From the NCBI GenBank assembly GCA_035278025.1, contig DATEJK010000117.1, positions 13,647 through 77,646 of the forward strand: 64,000 nucleotides of DNA. Reading direction: 5' to 3'. The translations under genes and the position numbers were made by a program. The stretch comes from JAICWP01 sp035278025. GTDB taxonomy: Bacteria > Acidobacteriota > Terriglobia > Terriglobales > Acidobacteriaceae. Position 1 is the first letter of the stretch. Each line of letters opens with the position of its first letter. Below, piece after piece: positions 53,560 to 62,292 of this stretch. The notes beneath the pieces are model-generated. The model ran no database searches. It had not been told where the DNA came from and saw only the letters and a program-made list of their open reading frames with translations.

Positions 53560-54909
53560 TCATAGAGAACTTGGGCTTGACCGCGAAAAGATAACAGGCT
53601 GATCTTGAACCTCAGGTGCCGGTTCTGCTGAGCCGGCGCCAGTTTCGAGATTCGGCTCGCCGCGCAAGGCTCGGCGCAACTGTGCCGCATCTACCTCACC
53701 TTCCCAGCGGCTCACCGCAAGAGTGGCCACACCATTGCCGATCACGTTAGCCAGGGCGCGACATTCGCTCATCAGCTTGTCCACTCCCAGCAGCAGGGCG
53801 AGCGACGCCACCGGTATCTGCGGGACAACACTGAGCATGGCCGCCACTTTGACGAAGGCGCCGCCGGGCACCCCTGCGCCGCCCGTGGAAGCGATGAATG
53901 ACACCAGCAGGATGCGCACTTCCTGGCCAAAGGTGAAGTGCACGTTGTTGGCCTGGGCCAGGAAGAACACGGCCAGCGTCATATAGATGTTGGCCCCGGC
54001 ATTGTTGAAGCTGTAGCCCATGGGAAAAACAAGCCCGACGGTGGAATCGGCCGAGCCCAGGTTGCGCAGCTTGCGGATCATGTCGGGAATCACGGTTTCC
54101 GAGGAACTGGTGCCCACCACGATCATCAGCTCATCCTTGATGTAGGCAAGGAAACGAAACAGCGAAAACCCCGACAGCCGGGCGATGATGCCCAGAATCA
54201 CCAGCACGAAGAGGATCGCGGCCACATAGAAGGCGACTACCAGTTTCGCCAGGCTGGAGAGCGAGGTTAAGTCGTAGGCTCCGACGGTGAAGGCCATGGC
54301 GCCAAAGGCGCCGAGGGGCGCCAGCCGAACGATGATGCGCACGATGCCAAAAAATACCTTGGTGGCCAGTTCCACGGCTTCGCCCGCGCGCTTGCCCGCC
54401 TCTCCCATGCGCGCCATGGCGAATCCGCACAGCACCGCCAGCAGCACAACCGGAAGAACGCTGCCGTGCACGAAAGCACCAACGAAAGTCTGGGGAATAA
54501 TCTCCAGCAGCCAGCTGCCGAAGCCCGGGTTCCTGGAGTGGGCGGCAAAATGGGTGGCCTGGTGCAGGCTGAGCGAAGCGGTGAGCTGGCTCAATCCGCT
54601 GCCAGTGCGGCCAATCTGTGCGGCCAGCATTCCCATGACCAGCGTGATGGCCGAAACCACGGCAAAGTAGGCCAGGGTCTTCAGCCCCACCCGCCCCAAC
54701 TTCTTCATGTCGGTCATGGAGGCAATGCCCTGCACCAGGACCCCGAAGATGAGGGGCCCGATCATCATCTGGATGAGGGCAATGAAGGCGTCGCCCAGGG
54801 GCTTGAGGGCGAGGCCCAGCTTAGGGAAGAAATGTCCGACAGCGATGCCCAGGACGATGCCCATCATCGTCTGGGCGTAAAGACCGGTGTACCAGGAACG
54901 CGGCTTCAC
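53560..54909 (-). CDS. DAACS-family dicarboxylate/amino acid:cation symporter
   Basis: 449 residues, eight helices plus re-entrant loops. HP1 has TSSSETVIP, helix 7 GYSFNNAGANIYM, HP2 STGGAGVPGGAF and helix 8 SECRALANVIGNGVATL. The cation-site motif NMDGT of GltPh/DctA relatives reads N302-N-A304-G-A306 here, so the usual Asp is absent. This may change ion coupling or substrate. The first base of the gene overlaps the stop of the AhpD-like gene (ATGA), placing the two in one operon. Confidence 0.9.
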   Translation of the reverse strand: MKPRSWYTGLYAQTMMGIVLGIAVGHFFPKLGLALKPLGDAFIALIQMMIGPLIFGVLVQGIASMTDMKKLGRVGLKTLAYFAVVSAITLVMGMLAAQIGRTGSGLSQLTASLSLHQATHFAAHSRNPGFGSWLLEIIPQTFVGAFVHGSVLPVVLLAVLCGFAMARMGEAGKRAGEAVELATKVFFGIVRIIVRLAPLGAFGAMAFTVGAYDLTSLSSLAKLVVAFYVAAILFVLVILGIIARLSGFSLFRFLAYIKDELMIVVGTSSSETVIPDMIRKLRNLGSADSTVGLVFPMGYSFNNAGANIYMTLAVFFLAQANNVHFTFGQEVRILLVSFIASTGGAGVPGGAFVKVAAMLSVVPQIPVASLALLLGVDKLMSECRALANVIGNGVATLAVSRWEGEVDAAQLRRALRGEPNLETGAGSAEPAPEVQDQPVIFSRSSPSSL

Positions 54910-55481
54910 GGCTGGGCTTTTGCCGGTTGCTTTTCCGCCAGCACCACCGCTAGTTCACCCTTCCTGGTCTTGAGAGTCATGAGCCAGCGCTGTCCGCCGG
55001 AGATGAAGCCGATCCAGTAGCCGATCTCCACCAGTTGAGGCTCCGTGAACTCGGCGTGCAGGCGCTCCCAGAGCGCATCATCGGCGCGGTCGGGATTCCA
55101 GATGATGGTATCGGCATAAGCCAGGGCGAGTTTTTCCCGCGGGGTAAAGCGCTCAGACTCTTCGTAGCGCGTCACCTCCGACATGCGGTCTTCTTTTGAT
55201 CGCGCAGCCTGCGCGATTCCCTGGTGTGATCAATAACTGCACGACATACTGAGGGCAATGTAGGCGCGCAACAGCTCCTTAAGGTCCCATTCCACCGTGC
55301 CCCGGCCCCGCTTGAACAGCATCTCGAAGGTGAGGGTGAAGGAGCGCATCACATCGGGCTGGTGGGCGCGTATGGCCTGGTTTTCCGGCCCAGGCCGGCC
55401 TACGCGGATGGAATCTTCTAGCCATTGCCGGGCCTGCGGGTCGGAAATCTCTTTCGGAGTCAAATAGCTGATGCGTGCCAT
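54906..55481 (-). CDS. AhpD/carboxymuconolactone decarboxylase-like selenoprotein candidate
   Basis: Two open frames (55481-55230 and 55184-54906) lie in the same reading frame, split by one TGA (55232-55230). With TGA read as selenocysteine the product has 191 residues and the redox motif becomes C81-S-Y-U84, where homologues have CxxC. The parts join well: MARISYLTPKEISDPQ and LKELLRAYIALSMS before it, RFTPREKLALAYADTIIW and LVEIGYWIGFISGGQRW after it. A perfect 7-bp hairpin stands at bacterial-SECIS distance (see 55199-55217). GGAGGA precedes the ATG. AhpD-like proteins act as peroxiredoxin partners or peroxidases. The gene is coupled to the symporter. A nonsense mutation is the main alternative. 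Confidence 0.8.
55199..55217 (-). promoter_or_regulatory. candidate bacterial SECIS hairpin
   Basis: Read on the minus strand, ATCGCGC, loop AGGCT, GCGCGAT. The loop begins 19 bases after the in-frame TGA, and its second base is G. Both fit the general bacterial SECIS rules (short loop with a G in the first two positions, about 16-37 bases from UGA). Confidence 0.65.
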
Positions 55482-55562
55482 TGCGGTTCATTCCTCCATG
55501 GGACTGGAGAGCCTATCATATTATGGTATTACTGTCCTGCCAAACCTATACCAGATGGAAGG

Positions 55563-55590
55563 GAAAAAACAAAAGCCGCCCGCAGGCGGC
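55563..55590 (-). terminator. intrinsic terminator of the OmpA-like gene
   Basis: On the minus strand GCCGCC, a four-base loop, GGCGGC, then TTTTGTTTTTT. It lies about 30 bases after the stop of the OmpA-like gene. Confidence 0.8.
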
Positions 55591-55619
55591 CTTTGTTGTA
55601 AATGCTTCTTCCTTGCGGC

Positions 55620-57410
55620 TTATTTCTTTTTCGGTGTCTTCTTTTTGGCCTTGGGCCGAGGCGCGGCTTTCTTGACCGCCGCTCCTTTCTGTTCGCGGCC
55701 ACCGATAAGACTCAGAGAATCCGCGGCGTTAAAGGGGAATTGGCGCACCGAGGTTTGACCAGTGGTACTCAGGGTGATGTCCACGCGGCGATTGCTGGCC
55801 AGAATGATGGTCCGCATGTTGCGCAGGATCCTCACCCGCTCTCCCGGAGTCAGGTCAGGGTTCTGCTCCACCGAGCCTCTGACCTCGGCGGGCGTGAGGT
55901 TCTGTTGCGCGCCGAATGCCTTGGTCTCAATGCTGGCGGAGGGCACTCCATTTTCCTCCAGGAAACCACGCACCCGGTCTACGCGCCTCTCGGAGAGCGC
56001 CTGATTGAAGGCCGCCGAACCACGCTGGTCGGCGTGCCCCTCCAGGGTCAATTTCGCCTCCGGCTTGCTCTGCAGATATTTGACAAAGTCGGCGGCCAGG
56101 GCGAGCAGCGTCTTCTGCTGGCTGAGTACCAGGCCACCCTTGGGATTGTTTGCCGCGGGCTGGGCGGTGGGGAAATAAATGCTGTGCAGCGCGAGCCTGC
56201 TTTCCAGTTCCTTGACCCCGGGCGCAGGTGGCGGAGTCTCGATAGCCACCTGGGTGGAGGCGGTACTGGTCAGGCCGCGCGAGTCGGTGCAGGTCGCGTT
56301 CACAGTGACCGATCCCGGAGAAGCGCCGGCGGTATTCAAGCTGGCCGTGTTGCCGCTGCCGGAAACTGAGCCGCCGGTGGCGGTCCAGTTGGAGACGTTG
56401 ACTTGCACGTTGTCCGGACTCTTGCAGTCGCAGCTGATGCTGGCGGCCGTACCCGGCGGCACGGAAGCCGGATTGGCGGAGCAACTCATGGTAGGCGGAT
56501 TCTTGGGAGGCTCCTTGACCGTAAAGCCTGCCGTGCACGAGGCCTGGTTATTGTGCTTGGCTTTGGGGTCGGTCGCGGTGGCAGTGGCGGTATAGCTCCC
56601 GCCCGCCAATCCATTGGTGTCAATGGTGGCCGTGGTGTCCTTGCCGGTGATCTTGCCACCGGTGCTGGTCCAGTTGTAATTCAGGCTGTGCTTGGGATTG
56701 AAATTATTGGTGGTCAGGTTCACGGTGACCGGTTCGCCCACCATTACCTCGGCGGGCTGGGCCGTGCACTGCGCCGATGGGGGTGTCGGGGGCGCGCCAC
56801 CTCCCAGGTTAAATACCAAGCCGGCGCGCAAACGAACTCCGCTGAGGCTGGGCCGCCGCAAATTCGACTGGGTCTCTGGAACGAAGGCGGCAAAGTTCTG
56901 GCGTGTCCACTGATAGTCGGCCTCAAGAAGACGGATGCTGAGGTGCTGCGTGGCCCGCAGGTCCATGCCGCCGCCAAGAATTGTTCCTATGCCTTCCCTG
57001 GTCGAAAAAGAAGGTGCGCTTAGCTGATTCAGACTGAGAAGGGTGTGGGCGAAGAAGTTTACGTTATCGCTGCGCCAGGTGAAACGTGGTCCTACGGAAT
57101 AGGTGTTGAAACTCAGACCTTGGTCCCAATTGCGGCCAAAGTCTGCTTCCATGGCGAAAGCCCGATAAAAGTTGTAACCGAAGGCCAGGCCGAAGCCCTT
57201 GGACAAGCTAGGCAACTGCTGGCCCTGAACTGGATTGGCCGTTCCCGGCACAGGAATACTTCCGCCGGGATTCAGCCATTGATAGCCCACGAAAATATCC
57301 GCTTTGGGCGTCGTATCGTCTTGAGCTGAAGCCGGAATAGCCACGGAACCGAAGAGGAAGAACAGTAAGAGGCCGAGCACACGGGTGGACCTTGCGTGAC
57401 GGAATAACAT
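55620..57410 (-). CDS. outer-membrane beta-barrel and OmpA-domain protein
   Basis: 596 residues. A signal peptide (ending ASA) precedes an eight-strand-barrel-like N-terminal domain (about 30-205). Three Ig/PKD-like segments follow (about 210-400, each beginning near a Cys and containing NWTSTGG or NWTATGG). A C-terminal OmpA peptidoglycan-binding domain has LTLEGHADQRGSAAFNQALSERR in parts. The tail is very basic (PRPKAKKKTPKKK). It probably ties the outer membrane to the wall. The 342-base spacer on its 5' side (57411-57752) shows no gene, only a likely promoter. Confidence 0.85.
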   Translation of the reverse strand: MLFRHARSTRVLGLLLFFLFGSVAIPASAQDDTTPKADIFVGYQWLNPGGSIPVPGTANPVQGQQLPSLSKGFGLAFGYNFYRAFAMEADFGRNWDQGLSFNTYSVGPRFTWRSDNVNFFAHTLLSLNQLSAPSFSTREGIGTILGGGMDLRATQHLSIRLLEADYQWTRQNFAAFVPETQSNLRRPSLSGVRLRAGLVFNLGGGAPPTPPSAQCTAQPAEVMVGEPVTVNLTTNNFNPKHSLNYNWTSTGGKITGKDTTATIDTNGLAGGSYTATATATDPKAKHNNQASCTAGFTVKEPPKNPPTMSCSANPASVPPGTAASISCDCKSPDNVQVNVSNWTATGGSVSGSGNTASLNTAGASPGSVTVNATCTDSRGLTSTASTQVAIETPPPAPGVKELESRLALHSIYFPTAQPAANNPKGGLVLSQQKTLLALAADFVKYLQSKPEAKLTLEGHADQRGSAAFNQALSERRVDRVRGFLEENGVPSASIETKAFGAQQNLTPAEVRGSVEQNPDLTPGERVRILRNMRTIILASNRRVDITLSTTGQTSVRQFPFNAADSLSLIGGREQKGAAVKKAAPRPKAKKKTPKKK

Positions 57411-57752
57411 ATCGCCTCCAAACCAGAATCAATGGTGCACAGGAATGTGACTGTCTTACTAAGTCTCTAGACAAGCCCAATTTTGCAAGGGCGGCAATAG
57501 CAACTTTGGTGACAGGGGTCATGCAAGCAACGGCATTTGCCGGACTTCGGAGATGTTGTGTAAATACGGGAACTACACTTAGCGAGCGGAGGGCTACATC
57601 AGGATTATTTCACCGGATGACGATAGCGGCGGGAAATCGAAAATGAAGATAACACGATACGAGACGCCAATTCCCGGATTGGAACCGGCCGACGAATGCG
57701 AGTTGTAGAGTTTGGCAGGTGTGGTCCACAGCGCCGCCGCGCAGCGGGCGGG

Positions 57753-58118
57753 CTAATGGGCCGCCAGCACATGGGAAATTGTTTCCAACAGGGCTGACAT
57801 CTCGGTGGGCTTTTCCAGCAGTCCGTCGGCGCCGCGCGCGGCCCATTCCTGGGGCGGTACGGGATACGCGGTGAGCAACAGGGTAGCCGGCTTGTAGGGC
57901 TGCTGCAGCGCGGCCTTCAGCACCTCAAAACCGGCGCCGTCAGTTTCCATCTTGAGGTCGGTAATGACCAGATCAAATTGGTTGCGCTCCAGCTTCTCCT
58001 TGGCTTCCTGGGCCGAGGCGGCGTTCATCACCTGAAATCCGTTCTTCTGCAGGATAACGGTAAGCGTCATGAGAATGGAGCGCTCATCGTCCACCAGCAG
58101 GATTCGTGCCTTCATCAT
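57753..58118 (-). CDS. single-domain response regulator
   Basis: 121 residues from the ATG at 58118. Receiver domain: LLVDDE, phospho-acceptor Asp in LVITDLKM, and Lys in LLEKPTEM. No output domain. An ATG 30 bases upstream gives a longer, less typical N-terminus. It is divergent from the next small gene, and no kinase is near. Confidence 0.85.
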   Translation of the reverse strand: MMKARILLVDDERSILMTLTVILQKNGFQVMNAASAQEAKEKLERNQFDLVITDLKMETDGAGFEVLKAALQQPYKPATLLLTAYPVPPQEWAARGADGLLEKPTEMSALLETISHVLAAH

Positions 58119-58211
58119 GTATTCGATGCTCTCCCAGCGCCGAATCACGAACTCACCAATGAATTAGCACAGGCAACAGCCGGCGCGGTCCGCCCGTCGT
58201 AATTTGTAATT

Positions 58212-58502
58212 ATGGACGCTGTGCAGCAAACCGCTCGCCTGCTATCACCCGCGCTGTTCCGGCACGGGCGCATTCTAGTCGCACCGCCTTCCCGGCATAA
58301 CTGCTGCTGGCGCGTTTTTGGCGGCGGTTTAACCGGGGAGGTGATCGCGCACGACGATGTGCGCGTCTGTTCCTACACCCTGAAAGGACCGGACGGCAAG
58401 ATCTTGCGACAGGGAGTCACGAGCAGCCTGGCTTCCGCCCTCCGCCTGGCGACTGAGCTGCTGTGCCAGCTCTGCAAAGACGATTACGAAGCTGCCGCCT
58501 GA
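58212..58502 (+). CDS. hypothetical small protein
   Basis: 96 residues without signal or membrane segments. Six cysteines (CC at 31-32, then singles and CQLC near the end). The central part (DDVRVCSYTLKGPDGKILRQG) looks beta-rich. I do not recognise it. It starts about 94 bases from the divergent response regulator. Confidence 0.5.
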   Translation: MDAVQQTARLLSPALFRHGRILVAPPSRHNCCWRVFGGGLTGEVIAHDDVRVCSYTLKGPDGKILRQGVTSSLASALRLATELLCQLCKDDYEAAA

Positions 58503-58646
58503 AGCCACCCCGGGCCTGCACCAGGATGTTCGGCCGCTTCCCTCTTGCCCTGCGCCGCGGTTGGCGAAACGAGAAATTTTTCTTTTCCGCTCCCGTAATC
58601 TGTTATCTTTCCGCCTAAATATCTTCCCCCTGGTGGAGGGTGATTC

Positions 58647-58742
58647 ATGGCCGATCAACAAAGCGGAGGCCGCCAGACGTTCATGTGGGTTTTGACCGTA
58701 GTTCTAGTGCTGGTGGCTGCTTTCCTCTATTTCCGCAAGTAG
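58647..58742 (+). CDS. 31-residue single-helix membrane protein
   Basis: Begins MADQQSGGRQTFMW and continues into one hydrophobic helix (VLTVVLVLVAAFLYF), ending RK. GGAGGGTG stands at good spacing before the ATG. Too short for most gene finders, but it has all the marks of a small membrane protein. Partner unknown. Confidence 0.6.
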   Translation: MADQQSGGRQTFMWVLTVVLVLVAAFLYFRK

Positions 58743-58858
58743 ACGCAAGTACGGGATAACACCCGGCAGCAAACAGGCGCCCACGCCTCCCGCTGTCCTT
58801 TCGGCGGGCAGGGGTATGCGCGCTCCAACAGGTTTTCTCTTCCGCCGCGCCGCCGGCC

Positions 58859-59248
58859 CTATGCTGCCGCTCGCCTCGTCATCTCCAGTTCCGTCCTGTC
58901 AGCGGACACCTGCTGCGGCTGCTTGAAAACCAGGGTGGTGAAACACTCGATCAGCAGACCAAAAATCATGCTGCCGGCCAACACCGCGGGAATGATCCAG
59001 GCGGGATCACCCAGCATCCACAGCGAATAGGAAAAGAGCGATCCCACCACCAGGCCCATGATTGCGCCATGCAAGGCCCAGTGGAAGCGCAAGGCGGAGA
59101 TTCCAATTACAAAGCCCAGCAGGGTGCGATTCAGCATAGCCCAGCCGGCGAAAATCGGGGTTACCTTCAACCCCAGAATGGAGCCAGCCGAGACGCAGAC
59201 CAGACCCGCAACCACGCCACCTGCGGTGGCAATCGCAAGGCGTTTCAT
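58859..59248 (-). CDS. four-helix membrane protein
   Basis: 129 residues with four hydrophobic segments (about 5-24, 32-51, 58-78, 84-106) and a charged C-terminal tail. Gly-rich helices (AGGVVAGLVCVSAGSILG) suggest close packing. Family not recognised. It is divergent from feoAB and shares its upstream region, so the Crp-like dyad at 59294 could serve either side. Confidence 0.65.
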   Translation of the reverse strand: MKRLAIATAGGVVAGLVCVSAGSILGLKVTPIFAGWAMLNRTLLGFVIGISALRFHWALHGAIMGLVVGSLFSYSLWMLGDPAWIIPAVLAGSMIFGLLIECFTTLVFKQPQQVSADRTELEMTRRAAA

Positions 59249-59293
59249 AATTTCCCCCCAGCTTTCCCATATACCCCCGGCCGGGCAAGGCCC

Positions 59294-59310
59294 GTGTGAT
59301 TCGGGTCACG
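59294..59310. promoter_or_regulatory. Crp/Fnr-like dyad TGTGA-N6-TCACG
   Basis: TGTGA-TTCGGG-TCACG in the divergent region between the membrane gene and feoA. Best match in the window to TGTGA-N6-TCACA. Fnr-type control of feo is known in enterics; here it is inferred. Confidence 0.5.
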
Positions 59311-59444
59311 CCTGAGCAAAAAAGGGAGGGGCGGGATTCCAATTTGGGACTCGGGGGGCGGGCGGGGCGCATTGTGAGCTACGTCACACACAGGGGTGAC
59401 GGGAGCAATAGACCGCAAGGGGCGAGGCGGCGATAATCGTCTTG

Positions 59445-59461
59445 TTGAAAATGATTTTCAA
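59445..59461. promoter_or_regulatory. Fur-box-like palindrome over the feoA start
   Basis: TTGAAAAT-G-ATTTTCAA, a perfect 8-1-8 dyad. The first ATG of feoA (59451) lies inside it. The half-site TTGAAAAT is identical to that of the box at 17996. Confidence 0.8.
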
Positions 59462-59741
59462 TTTCAAAAAGACGGCCCTCGCCCTTCCTCCCTGCCGCCT
59501 GGCCGAGCTGGCTCCCGGGCAGACCGCCGTCATCGCCGACCTGGCCCTGCCGCCGGCCGCCGCCGAGGCCCTCATGGACCTCGGTCTAGTGGCCGGATCG
59601 CGTGTGCTGGCGGTGCGCCGCGCCCCCGGCGGCGATCCCGTGGTTTACCGCGTGGATGACGCCGAGATCGCCCTCCGCCGCGAGACAACACGCCACATTT
59701 CCATTCTGCCGGTTGAGGAAGCGGCCGAGGTCTGCCCATGA
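59451..59741 (+). CDS. feoA: FeoA ferrous-iron transport accessory protein
   Basis: About 96 residues from the ATG at 59451; TTG codons at 59442 and 59445 are alternatives. The SH3-like FeoA domain spans LAELAPGQTAVIADLAL to HISILPV. It regulates or assembles FeoB at the membrane. No ribosome-binding site lies near the start, and the operator covers it, so the true start or a leaderless message needs to be settled. The stop overlaps the feoB start (ATGA). Confidence 0.82.
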   Translation: MIFNFKKTALALPPCRLAELAPGQTAVIADLALPPAAAEALMDLGLVAGSRVLAVRRAPGGDPVVYRVDDAEIALRRETTRHISILPVEEAAEVCP

Positions 59742-61630
59742 CCACACTCACTGCCATCGAACCGGCCCCCGCGGTCCGCTCCGCCACTGGAGCGGGAAAA
59801 ACTATTCGTGTTCTCGCCCTGGTCGGTCCGCCCAACAGCGGCAAATCCACTTTATTCAATAACCTGACCGGGCTGCGGCAGAAAGTTGCCAACTTTCCCG
59901 GGGTGACGGTGGAGCAGCGTGCCGGGCGCATGCGCGGGACGAACGGCGAAACGTTCACCGTGCTCGACTTACCCGGAATCCACAGCCTTTCCCCCCACTC
60001 GGAAGACGAGCGGGTTGCTGCCGACGTTCTTCACGGCCGCATGCCGGGCACGCCCCAACCGGACGCCATTGTCCTGATTCTTGATGCCACCCATCTGAAC
60101 CGCCACCTGGTGCTGGCGGCGCGAGTGATCGCTCTGGGCCTGCCCACCCTAGTTCTGCTGAATATGGCCGATTCATTGCGTCAGCAGGATGGCGATGTGG
60201 ACCTGGTGGCGCTTGCCGGGCAATTGGGCACACCCATCGCACTGATCAGCGCGGCGCGGGGGGAAGGTTTGTCTACGGTGCGGAATTTTGTCGGTTCGGA
60301 CGGCTGTCCACCCGCCCCGGCGGAGCTGCCGGTGTTGCAGGATGTACGTCATTGCCGGGAGTGGGCGGTGCGCGTGGCCAGCCGCGCTTCCTATCGCCGG
60401 CCGTTGCCGCCGGCATGGTCGCAGCGACTGGACTCCATTTTCCTGCACCGTTATTGGGGACCGGCCATTTTTTTGGGCGTCGTAGTTGCCGCCTTCCAGC
60501 TTATCTTCCGCGTCGGCCAGCCGCTTTCGGATGCGTTGCAAAGCTTGCTGCTGGGCGCGGGGCAGCCGCTGGCCGCGCACCTTCCCGCAGGCATGGCGCG
60601 CTCATTGCTGATGGACGGCGCCTGGAAGGGCATGACTTCGGTCCTGGTCTTTCTGCCGCAGATTCTGCTGTTGTTCCTGCTGATCGGCATGCTTGAGGAC
60701 TCCGGCTACCTGGCGCGTGCCGCCGTCATCACCGACCGCAGCATGGCGAAGCTGGGACTGAATGGCAAAGCCTTCATTCCCCTGCTCTCGGCCTACGCCT
60801 GCGCCGTGCCTGCCATCATGGCCACGCGCACCATCGAGAACAAACGCGACCGCATGGCTACCATCCTGATCGCGCCGCTGATGACCTGCTCGGCCCGCCT
60901 GCCGGTTTACACCATGATTATTGCCGCCTTTGTTGCCGACCGCCCGCTGGCCGGCATCTTTCTGGGAACGCGGGCGGCGGCCATGCTCGGTCTTTATGTG
61001 GTGGGTTTTCTTGCCGCCGTCGCCACCGCCCGGCTATTGAAATCCTCCGTGCTCAAATCGCACAGCAGCCCCTTTGTGATGGAGTTGCCGACCTACCGCT
61101 GGCCCACGCTGCGCTCGCTGGGCCTGCGGCTGGCGGACCGCTCCTGGGCCTTTGCCTCGCGTGTGGGAACGGTGGTGCTGGCGGTTTCCCTCGGTTTAGC
61201 CCTGCTCATAAACCTGCCAGTCCATTCCGGACGCACGTCGCTCGAAGACAGTTTGCTGGCCAGCGTAGGACAAAAAATTGAGCCGGCCATCTCACCCCTG
61301 GGGTTCAACTGGAAGATTGGCGTGGGGCTGGTCACTTCCATCGCCGCCCGGGAAGTGATCGTGGGTACGCTGGGCATGCTCTACGGTATGGATTCGGGCA
61401 CGCACGCCATGACCCTGCAAACCGCCCTGCACACCGACCTTACGCCCGGCGGCGCGGTGGCTCTACTGCTCTTTTTCGCTTTTGCCCTGCAATGCACCTC
61501 CACCCTGGCGGTGGTGCGCCGGGAAACCAACAGCTGGAAATGGCCGCTGCTGCAGTTCGCCTACATGGCCGCCCTGGCTTATGGGTCGGCTCTGATTGCC
61601 AATCAACTCATCCAGCACCTGCTTGTCTAA
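59738..61630 (+). CDS. feoB: FeoB ferrous-iron transporter
   Basis: 630 residues, shorter than the common ~770. The N-terminal G domain has GPPNSGKST (G1), DLPGIHSL (G3), LLNMADS (G4) and ISAARG (G5). The membrane part carries the two Gate regions; YACAVPAIMATRTIENKRDR and MTCSARLPVYTMIIAAF are highly conserved. It moves Fe(II) into the cytosol under GTPase control. Missing length lies mainly in the linker and C-terminus. Operon with feoA; no feoC follows. Confidence 0.95.
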   Translation: MTTLTAIEPAPAVRSATGAGKTIRVLALVGPPNSGKSTLFNNLTGLRQKVANFPGVTVEQRAGRMRGTNGETFTVLDLPGIHSLSPHSEDERVAADVLHGRMPGTPQPDAIVLILDATHLNRHLVLAARVIALGLPTLVLLNMADSLRQQDGDVDLVALAGQLGTPIALISAARGEGLSTVRNFVGSDGCPPAPAELPVLQDVRHCREWAVRVASRASYRRPLPPAWSQRLDSIFLHRYWGPAIFLGVVVAAFQLIFRVGQPLSDALQSLLLGAGQPLAAHLPAGMARSLLMDGAWKGMTSVLVFLPQILLLFLLIGMLEDSGYLARAAVITDRSMAKLGLNGKAFIPLLSAYACAVPAIMATRTIENKRDRMATILIAPLMTCSARLPVYTMIIAAFVADRPLAGIFLGTRAAAMLGLYVVGFLAAVATARLLKSSVLKSHSSPFVMELPTYRWPTLRSLGLRLADRSWAFASRVGTVVLAVSLGLALLINLPVHSGRTSLEDSLLASVGQKIEPAISPLGFNWKIGVGLVTSIAAREVIVGTLGMLYGMDSGTHAMTLQTALHTDLTPGGAVALLLFFAFALQCTSTLAVVRRETNSWKWPLLQFAYMAALAYGSALIANQLIQHLLV

Positions 61631-61796
61631 CCGCCGCACTGCTCGATTTCGCACAGCTGATCCCAGGAGCGGACACCGAAAACTGAGGGCTCGTCGGGGC
61701 AGCTACCTGAAGTTGTTGAAAGCCAAGCTGCTTCTTCCTGTCCACTGGAAACTGACGTGCTCCGGACCACTTCGCATCGCGACGCTGAGGTGAGCC

Positions 61797-62222
61797 ATGT
61801 CCAAAATTGAGCATCTGCGCCAGCCAATTTCGGGGCCGTTAAACGCGAAAGAGATGGAAGACCTGCGCAGCCAAGGCTGGACTCTAGTAGCGGTGGAATG
61901 GCAGCGCGAGGTTTCTGAGGAGGAAAGGGAGGAACCGGCGGCGGAGATTCCCTTCGGCTTGCAGGTGGCAGGCGGCGCCCTGCACGAGGACTCAGTCGAA
62001 GCCACCACCCTGGTGGATATGCTGGAGTTGATTATTGACGAAGGCCCCTACTGGCGGGTGGCGGAAGAATTGAACCGGCGCGGCCATCGTACCCGCCGGG
62101 GCACAAAATGGGGTCCGGTGTCGGTGTTCCAGATGCTGCCCCGGCTGATTGAGGTCGCCCCCCGCATCTTTTCCAGCGTCGAGTGGCAGCGGCGGAAACA
62201 GGCGGCCCCTAAAGCGGTGTAG
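61797..62222 (+). CDS. small protein with a recombinase-like helical domain
   Basis: 141 residues. The N-terminal part is acidic. The C-terminal 60 residues (EGPYWRVAEELNRRGHRTRRG...WGPVSVFQMLPRLIEVAP) resemble the DNA-binding recombinase domain that follows the catalytic part of large serine recombinases, where a conserved IAxxLNxxGxxTRRGxxW pattern occurs. No catalytic domain is present. It may be a DNA-binding protein on its own. The 166-base spacer upstream shows nothing else. Confidence 0.6.
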   Translation: MSKIEHLRQPISGPLNAKEMEDLRSQGWTLVAVEWQREVSEEEREEPAAEIPFGLQVAGGALHEDSVEATTLVDMLELIIDEGPYWRVAEELNRRGHRTRRGTKWGPVSVFQMLPRLIEVAPRIFSSVEWQRRKQAAPKAV

Positions 62223-62292
62223 GCAGCGCATTCCGCCTTCTCGCGCCCGGTGGTGGAGCAACTTTGCCATAGCGCCGGACCTGGCCGGCAGT

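Noticed and set aside
55230..55232. nonsense mutation making the AhpD-like gene a pseudogene
   Set aside because: Not excluded, but less likely: the stop is TGA, falls exactly on the redox Cys, both halves are well kept, and a SECIS-like hairpin follows.
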